A stretch of 64,000 nucleotides of DNA from Paulinella micropora (taxonomy: Eukaryota; Cercozoa; Imbricatea; Euglyphida), in NCBI GenBank assembly GCA_009731375.1, contig BJOX01000126.1:644293-708292 (forward strand). Reading direction: 5' to 3'. The translations under genes and the position numbers were made by a program. Positions 55,801 through 64,000 of this stretch are shown here, piece after piece; the first letter of the stretch is position 1; each line of letters begins with the position of its first letter. The notes beneath the pieces were generated by a model. The model was not told where the DNA came from and made no database searches. It saw only the letters and a program-made list of their open reading frames with translations.

Positions 55801-58800
55801 TTAGTATCCAAACGGTCTAGTTTCAATCGCATTATCTACAATACCAATAATATTTCTTTTAGTGTAAGTAAAGCTGAATATTTTTTCTAAGTATTCGCTC
55901 GTTATTTTTTTCTGTTGTTTATCTCTTGTTATCTTGCTGTTCTCTACAATAACAACTTTACCAGATTTTTCAATTCGTTTAGCAATCAATTTTTCTTCCT
56001 GAGTTTTAAGCAACTATAACAATTCGTTCTTGCCGTTCTCAATAAGGTCGTTGTTTTAATACCAAGTCCGCAACTGATAACACTTAACATATTTGGTAAA
56101 TTTAATGATTTATTGTTTTCATAATTCATACTAAAGCCTTTGACTTTCATACTTGCTTTGCCGTTATCTAAGACCTAGCCATAACACTTTGGTCCGCCTC
56201 CAATAAAGGTCATAATCTTTGCTCCGTGTAGTTCGTCCGTCCATTCGCCCAACAACTTACCAGTTTTAACATCTGTTTCGCCTTTCGTTAAGTCTGTCGT
56301 GTATATAACACTGTCCGTATCGTGGTATAGAACTCGGTTGCCTAGTTTGTCCATCATATCATATAGTCTTATCCTAGCGTGGCAAGTCGTAAATAAAGCA
56401 ACTACAATATTTGTTTTTACGGGGTCGCTTACCGCATCTTGTTTAAGGTCATAGCTCGCTTCTATTATTTTGTCGTTAATAATGTTTATGTTTATGTTAT
56501 CGACTGACTTGTCGCTCATTAACTTGTATAAGGTATCTTTGTCTTTTATCATTTTGTTTTGAGTTTTGTTTTGCTTTTCACCAAACTTGCCCCACAGGCT
56601 ATTCAAGCACAACTTAGCAACCGCTCGCCTTCCGGGGTTTTCTTCTATTTTGTTTTCGTCCATCTTAATACCCATCTTGACTTCCATACTGTCAATGTAG
56701 TTTCTTTTTTGTTCCTGTGTAATACAACCATCAGGATATCCGCTTGACTCTTGTTTAACCTTTAAGAAAGTTTTTATGTAATCTTTGAAAAGGCTACTGC
56801 TCTGCTCCTTCCAGTGCCATACCTCATATACCTTAATTAGCTTGTAGCCTTTGTCTAAGGCCTTGTAGATTTCAGGAGTTGCCCAAGTGCCAGTTATTGC
56901 TCGCTCGTTATTGGTGTGCTTACATTCATCCTTTTGTTCAGTCATTCCGCACTTGTCGCATAAGTAATACATAAGCTTACCTCTATCTGCCTTAGGTAAA
57001 ACGGGGTGTAGTAATTTTCTCGGCGGTAGCATCTTAACCTTAGCCACTCCGAAATATTCTCTGTTTATGATTTTGTTTCTCATAGACAGTCGGTCGTCGT
57101 CGTTGTTTGGTCGTATGATTTCGTGGTGCCCGCTAGGGTAAAGGTCGTAAAACATAACGGTCGGATACAGAGAGCATATGTCAACGTATTTCGCGTATTC
57201 GTTCTCGTGTCGTGATTTCCAATACAATGTTAGAGCATCCGTTCTACCTCCAAACATTGCTTCTCGTGGGTTCAGCCCTTCTTGTTCGGTAATTCGTTCA
57301 TTCGTATCTTCCGCTAGGCTTTCACTTGTTTTCATTAATCTCCATTCACATTTCCAGATAGTTACTAGTTTGCAGACTTGCTTGCTTAGTTCTTTTTCTC
57401 GTCTCATTGTTGCCTTGTATAGTTCGCCCATTGTCTTATTCTTCTTAGTGTTAATGGTATTACCATTGAAGCACTTTGGACATCCGTGCCAGAGACATCC
57501 GTGAAATTCATAAGCGGTTTTCGTCTTTTCATCCCAGCCATCTAGGTAAATAGTTGAGTCGCCAATACGAAACATTTTTTCACCTCCATTGAATGTGTGT
57601 TTGATATCCGTTTGGTCTAACCTGCTTCTGTAAGCTATCCATTCAACACAAGCCCGAGAGGTAATCCTGTTTTGCTTTTCCGCCTTCAACACAGCAATTG
57701 AATTCTCTGGCATAAACTTACAAAGCCATAACACAACTCGCAATAGTTGTATATTGAAACGGGTCAATACCGAATTCTAGAAACTGCTTTCTAAAATCCA
57801 TTCATCCCCTTCTCAATATATCAACATCGCTATGACAGTATTCCGCGATTTCCTTCCGCATATCAAATGTGTTGTTTCTTTGGCTTTCATACCATTCTAA
57901 GAATTCCGCTCTTTTCTTATCTTTCATCGTGTCGTAGCCGTAGTGCTTCTTATGAGGCATAACACCAACATAATTTTTATTCTTGTCCGTATTGAAGAAG
58001 TGAGGGAAGAAGCCTTTTTTAAGTTCGTTCAATCCGAATGTCTTAGGAAAATCGGCCAACGGCATCGTGAGGAAACTCAAACTATCAATGAAGCGGTATT
58101 TCTTTAAAGTCATCATCATTATCTTACCGCCTTGATAAATGACAAATGGTGCTTGTCCGTTATCCACCAACCACTTAAGAATAAACTGACAGTCATAACC
58201 GCGACTGTTATGAGCAATAAATGTAAAGCCGTTGTGCTTAGATTCAAAAGCCCACTTACAGAAATCATCAATGTTCTTATGAATGACGGGTGGTTCCTTA
58301 GCATCGTAATACTGACTTTCCGCATGATTGACTACGTGCTCGCCCGTGTCCTGTGTAGCTTCAAAATCAAAGAATATGTATTTCTCTGAAAAAGGTAGTA
58401 TGTCTTTCTTCACGATTTCAAATTGGTGATCAAGTGGTTTCAGTTTCTTACAATTACGGCATTTAGCATAACCGCATTTGTGTTCGTCTTTCTTCCTGTA
58501 ATTAAGTCCGCACGAAAGACATTTCGCTTTGATATCGCAATTCGTCTTCTTGTGGTTATTGAAACAGACCGTGTTTGGAAACTTTCTATTACACGAATAG
58601 CAATCAGTCCAATTGCTTTTTATCGTTAATACCCTTACAATCTTTTGTTTCGCAGATATTACAAATGGCTTCGCAGGCGTGCCTTTCCATATAACCCCTT
58701 AAACATAACTCACAGAAATTCTTTTTACTTACCATAGACTTCATATTGGTTATCGCATCGTAGTGGTTCTCTGTCTTAAGTATGTAAAGGTTCGTAAGTC

Positions 58801-59804
58801 GTTTGCCTGCCTCATCAAGTAAATCTGTCTTATAAACAATCTTGTCAGGAAATTCAACAATAACGAGATTGTATTTAATGGTTAGCAAAGGTTTTAATTT
58901 CAGGAATACCGCACACATCCTGAATGACTTTCGCTTCTTCGTGTAGTTTCAAAGCCATCTCCTCCTGTATCTTTCGTCCCATCCTTATTACTTTGAATTT
59001 TTCTTGTTTTTCTTTTTTTGCTTTTACTACAACAATTGCTCGTGCCAGGCATATGTTGTCTGTATTATTAATTTGAATTACTCCTTTCTTTTTATATACA
59101 TCCAACTTATTAATTACTTGAAGCCTCGTTCCGCCCGTTGGCATTTCAACAGATTTCAAAACGAACCTAAACTTATCCATATTAGATCCCTTTTCATCTG
59201 TATAAAGGCTTTCATTGCTTTGAAATAATGCTGACAATCTTTCCAAAACATCTCTGACAGAAATCTGATTAATAGTCTTCAAACCGGTAGATACCGCTCC
59301 ATAGTAATCTAAAAACTTGATACTCACACTAACCATACTATTTTGCATCTGTCTTTTGATAAAGTCGTTCAGTATTATCTCAATAAACTGTAGAATATCA
59401 TTCATGCTGAAAGAAGTGAAGTTTCCAGTAAGTTTAACCCAATACTGGCTTTCATTAATACCCAGCACGTGCTTCTTTCTATCAACGTGTTTGATTTCGT
59501 AGTTCGCATACTGCATCAGGTCTTTCACCTTTTCTTTTCTTTCTCTCACTTTCGCTTCAAACTGCGGTTGTACATCTACCGGTAAGGGTTGTGCTTCTGG
59601 CATAGCATGAAAGTAAACAGCGCCTCTTACTAGGTTCAAGTAATTCTGGGCCGTTGTTGTATCAACCTTATACTTTCTTTTATACCCCTCAGGTATTATG
59701 TAAAGCACATCTTGCCCCCTGACCCTTTTGATTTCATAATTAATTTTTTGTTCCCTAAATCTGTCCAACCTATACTGAATACCGTTGTAAGTGTGTGTCT
59801 CCAT
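55801..59804 (-). CDS. Protein-primed family B DNA polymerase of the Polinton, with several breaks
   Basis: Starts at ATG 59804 and ends at 55801; about 1,330 residues if all parts are one protein. Order: N-terminal domain with NTDNICLARAIVVVKAK (59804-58875); frame shift near 58900; a Cys-rich zinc region (CELCLRGYMERHACEAIC and a further CYSC...CLSC...CRNC array near 58590-58440); exonuclease with FFDFEATQ, IAHNSRGYDCQF and YCHSDVDILR; a TGA near 57804 and a shift near 57730; polymerase motifs YVDICSLYPT, KLCLNSLWGKFGE and YHDTDSVIY; a TAG at about 56174 after GGGPKCYG; and the C-terminal end with one more shift and a TAG. It would copy the linear genome from a terminal-protein primer. Confidence 0.88.
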
Positions 59805-60107
59805 CGTATATATTCGTTAATAATTTTTTTTTGGAAATTAAATAATTATCTCAATCGTCTGCCCCCCGCCGAGGTCCGCCGTGTGCTCCCGTGTCTATAT
59901 ATACGGGGGGCCCTGTGTTTAGATGGAAATTAGGGCGGGGCTGGCGGGGCTGGAGGTGCGGGCGAGGCTGGTGTGGCAGAAAAAAAAATATTATTATCAT
60001 TATATTGAAATGAGCCCGCAATGACAGTTATGTTCGCGGTAATGACAGAAATTACACCAGTCATCGCTGTCTCGTCTTTTATTAATATTTTGTATCATTC
60101 TTTCCTA
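59805..60107. other. GC-rich spacer upstream of the polymerase gene
   Basis: Contains a TATATA at 59807-59813 (minus-strand promoter candidate), a GC-rich block at 59860-59975 with CCCGTGTC...ACGGG inverted arms around TATATA, and repeated GGCTGG/GGCGGGG motifs. No gene. A promoter or replication-related element is possible. Confidence 0.45.
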
Positions 60108-60690
60108 TTATTCTTTTTTCTTCTTTTCTTCTTCTTGATTTTCAAGAAACTTATTGTGTTTTTTTGATTTCAAATGTATTTTCTTTCCTGAAATATCAAC
60201 ATCAGAACCACAATCACATTTGTATCGTCGTTTGTTTTCTGTCATCGTGTGTCTCTTGTTTGTTTCCCTGTGTATCCTTATATATTAACCCTTCGTTTTG
60301 TTTAGAAGAAATTTTTTCTGTGTGTCTGTTTGATTTCATATGTCTTGCTTTGCTACTCCTATTTATTTCAACTCCGCATTCACACTTAAATGTTTTCTTC
60401 TTCCAATTCCTTTTCTTTTCTTTTTTGATTTCTTTTGTTTCCTTATCATAATTAACTTTCCATTCATCATACTTTTGTTTTACTTTTTCCTCGTGGTATT
60501 TCTTTGATTCTTCCATTGCTTGTTCTTGTGTCATTCATTTTCCAATACTAAAACTCTTAAACATAGTTTTACCTCCTTCTCTCCATTGAAATTTTACCAT
60601 CGGCATCTTTTCATTATTCTTTATCATAATACATCCTTTTGAAATCGTAAACCTGCGACTTGACTTTTTTTCAGTGTCCTCGTTAGTCAT
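60108..60690 (-). pseudogene. AP2-like plus two zinc-finger DNA-binding protein (stop and frame change)
   Basis: Starts at ATG 60690 (a further ATG is at 60741). The first part (MTNEDTEKKSSRRFTISKGC, then KFQWREGGKTMFKSFSIGK) has the layout of an AP2 DNA-binding domain. A TGA at 60537-60535 interrupts it, and the same frame goes on (MTQEQAMEESKKYHEEK) as the expected last AP2 helix. A long charged helix and a C-x-C-x12-H-x5-H finger (CECGVEINRSSKARHMKSNRH region) follow. After a shift near 60240 a second such finger (YKCDCGSDVDISGKKIHLKS) and the stop at 60108 follow. AP2 plus zinc fingers suggests a transcription factor or homing-endonuclease-like protein. It adjoins the right terminal repeat. 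Confidence 0.6.
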
Positions 60691-60741
60691 CCTGTCTGTG
60701 TCTTTATATTTTAACTGTATTATTTTAAATATTAAATTCAA

Positions 60742-60841
60742 TTGCCATTTTGTCCCGTGCGGGCCGGCCGGAGTGTGTCTCTGTGTGGCGGGTGGTATGT
60801 ATGTCGTGAAAAAGTGTGCCGAAGTGGCACCCTATACTACT
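60742..60841 (-). repeat. Right terminal inverted repeat of the Polinton
   Basis: 100 bp, reverse complement of 39436-39530 apart from a 4-bp ATGT/ACAT insertion and small differences. The last 12 bases are CCCTATACTACT, followed by AAAGAC of the target duplication. Confidence 0.93.
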
Positions 60842-61080
60842 AAAGACATTTTTCATGTTTTCAAGATTGAAATCTTGGATCCAAGATTTCAATCATTTCT
60901 CAAGATCAGTAATCTTGAGTCTAAGATTTGGAAACATGGACTTATGATGTTAATTATGAAATAGACTAGATAGAGACTGAAACCAGTCATGGCAGAGCCT
61001 ACCATACATAATTTTTATTGTATATAATACTGTTATAGAATCAAACTTTCTCAGGAATTACTAATTATTAATAGTTTGTT
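60842..61080. repeat. CCAAGATT field, right of the Polinton
   Basis: Short stretch with AATCTTGGATCC and CAAGATT motifs in both orientations, matching the style of 38960-39435. Together they are the pre-integration target region. Confidence 0.7.
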
Positions 61081-61562
61081 TTTTTTTTCACTAGTCAAAG
61101 ATCCTGCATGTACATACTCTAGATGCTACAGATCTAGAAAAAGTTTTATTATTTTTTAATAAAAAAAAACTGTTTTTACAACTGAGTGTAATAGTAATAA
61201 AAGCGGAAAGAAGAGAAAAGAAAGAGAGAGAGAGATCGAAAGAAAGACACGAAAGCAACGAAAGAGAAGAAAAGTAAGAGAAGAAAGAGAAGAAAGAGAA
61301 CAAAAAGAAAGAAAATAAAAAAGAATGATACTAGGGGGCACCACTCACCAATTCTTCCTGGCTGCCTTTTTTGTAAAACAGATTTTTGGCCGGACAGCTG
61401 CGTGCTTCCTGTTTGTGGGTGCAAAAATTCAAACCGGCCAAGGTCGTTGGTAGGTGTTTGTTCTTGCTATCTTCACCATGTTGTGTGTCACAGGTACGTC
61501 GACATCTCATCCGACTCAAGAACAGGTCAGAACTCAGGTCTTTTCGGCTTTTCTTTGTTGAA

Positions 61563-61565
<3 letters not shown>
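61081..61565. other. AT-rich and purine-rich spacer, no clear gene
   Basis: A GAAAGA-rich run at 61200-61325, then about 200 bp of mixed sequence with a possible exon-like stretch (LPVCGCKN and on, about 61400-61530) of unknown nature. No gene is claimed. Confidence 0.35.
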
Positions 61566-61609
<44 letters not shown>

Positions 61610-61699
61610 NNNNNNNNNNNNNNNNNNNNNNNNNNNNNNNNNNNNNNNNNNNNNNNNNNNNNNNNNNNNNNNNNNNNNNNNNNNNNNNNNNNNNNNNNN

Positions 61700-61735
<36 letters not shown>
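61566..61735. repeat. Poly-T flanking a 90-N gap (61610-61699)
   Basis: More than 40 T before the gap and about 36 T after it. The gap length is an assembly estimate. Confidence 0.9.
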
Positions 61736-61740
<5 letters not shown>

Positions 61741-61799
61741 TTTTTTTCAGCCAGGAGCTTGGATGGCTTTCCCGCGTCGCGTCGGACTGACAACAGGTC

Positions 61800-63440
<1,641 letters not shown>

Positions 63441-63499
63441 TTGACGTAAAATTAAATAAACCGGATATTTACTTTAATAAGTAGTGGCCGGGACTTCAT

Positions 63500-63720
63500 G
63501 GGAGCCGGGATAATAAGGGTAGGTATGAGAATAAAGATTAAAACCCGGGATGTATATTCACAAAATCATGATTAGAATCTTGCTACGGTTCCAAGATAAA
63601 ATTTTTAAAACTCGTGATTTTAAATCTTGAGCACATTATTACAAATCCTGATACCAAGATTTGAAATATTGATTTAAGAAAATAATCTTGGAAAAGTGAT
63701 TTAATGTTTAAGTTCCCAGG
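63500..63720. repeat. Third stretch of the CCAAGATT field
   Basis: CCAAGAT, AATCTTG and GGGACTTC-type motifs as at 38960-39435, much diverged. Confidence 0.6.
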
Positions 63721-63724
63721 CCCG

Positions 63725-63740
63725 GTTTCCAATTGGAAAC
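63725..63740. repeat. 16-bp perfect palindrome (second copy at 63915-63930)
   Basis: GTTTCCAATTGGAAAC at both places, each followed by GAYATTAAT, so the direct repeat is about 25 bp and centred on a palindrome. The rest of 63741-64000 shows no gene. Confidence 0.8.
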
Positions 63741-64000
63741 GATATTAATTTACTTTCCGGCACAAGAAAAAATAATAAAATGATATTTATTTATTGAAAA
63801 TTACTTATATTATGAACAAACTAGACATAAAGTCATCAAAATTTTAATACAAAACTTAAAAATGAAAATGTTCTTCTCAGGCCGCCCCCTCACACCTAAG
63901 TCACACAAAAGACTGTTTCCAATTGGAAACGACATTAATAATCACCTGAAACAAACCCCCTTTTCTTTTTCCTCGGGTCTCCATGCTTAATGTGCCACGC

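Larger units (their letters stand above)
39436..60841. mobile_element. Integrated Polinton / Polinton-like virus, 21.4 kb
   Basis: Bounded by terminal inverted repeats (39436-39530 and 60742-60841) and a short target duplication, AAAGAT on the left and AAAGAC on the right. It encodes all six hallmark proteins: protein-primed DNA polymerase B, RVE integrase, packaging ATPase, adenain-like protease, major capsid and penton-type minor capsid. It also encodes fibre-like, lipase and DNA-binding accessories. Gene order: small coiled coil, intron-bearing gene, integrase, Lys/Glu-rich gene, fibre block, membrane protein, ATPase, capsid block, lipase, polymerase, AP2/zinc-finger gene. Many genes carry frame breaks, so the copy is decayed or contains sequencing errors. 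Confidence 0.93.

Overview
The window is a stretch of a repeat-rich eukaryotic nuclear genome, most likely an alga or other protist. This is inferred from GT-AG introns, very long simple-sequence tracts, Ty1/copia retrotransposons and an integrated Polinton-type virus. The species cannot be named from the sequence. Seven N-gaps sit in homopolymers, microsatellites or duplicated contig ends, so part of the break pattern below may be assembly or sequencing error.

Layout. (1) 1-10113: a cut-off gene on the minus strand (1-623) and a multi-exon plus-strand gene (about 958-9597) for a secreted protein with repeated modules resembling receptor L-domains. Its introns are packed with (CT)n, (GT)n, (TTA)n, (GATA)n and similar tracts. 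(2) 10114-37930: a nest of transposons. A decayed copia element (element 2) has its leader at 10566-10803 and 18368 onward, its gag at 19231-21198, its pol at 33841-37213 and its 3' LTR at 37580-37930. It was hit in its leader by a younger, nearly intact copia element (element 1, 10804-18362, target duplication CGCAG). It was hit again in its protease/integrase region by a 10.7-kb DNA transposon with 556-bp terminal inverted repeats (23095-33840, target duplication CCGG). That transposon carries a broken DDE-like transposase gene and a second, spliced coiled-coil gene on the other strand, separated by about 1.6 kb of trinucleotide repeats. (3) 37931-39435: exon-like fragments of an unrecognised gene, then a degenerate CCAAGATT/AATCTTGG repeat field. 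(4) 39436-60841: a 21.4-kb Polinton / Polinton-like virus with 95-100 bp terminal inverted repeats and an AAAGA target duplication. (5) 60842-64000: the other side of the CCAAGATT field, a poly-T gap, and long pyrimidine microsatellites.

The Polinton carries the full morphogenesis and replication set. Replication and integration: a protein-primed DNA polymerase B (55801-59804) and a retroviral-type integrase (41107-42101). Virion: a double-jelly-roll-type major capsid protein (51824-53350), a penton-type minor capsid protein (50933-51744), an A32/FtsK-like packaging ATPase (47529-48357), an adenain-like protease with a long N-terminal extension (48820-50862), and a small basic protein with GG cleavage-like sites (48425-48730). 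Accessory genes: a fibre-like protein ending in a peptidase S74 chaperone domain (42764-46471), a second virion-surface candidate (53421-54658), a GHSLGG lipase (55093-55779), an ExoX-C-like protein, an AP2-like plus zinc-finger protein, a two-TM protein, a secreted Cys-rich protein and a gene with a spliceosomal intron. The major capsid protein and lipase frames are intact, while the polymerase, integrase, ATPase, protease, penton and fibre genes each carry one to several frameshifts or stops.

The most interesting items are this near-complete Polinton with its unusual accessory set and repeated hairpin modules in front of start codons, the unassigned 10.7-kb TIR transposon, and the half-tRNA-type primer site of the copia elements.
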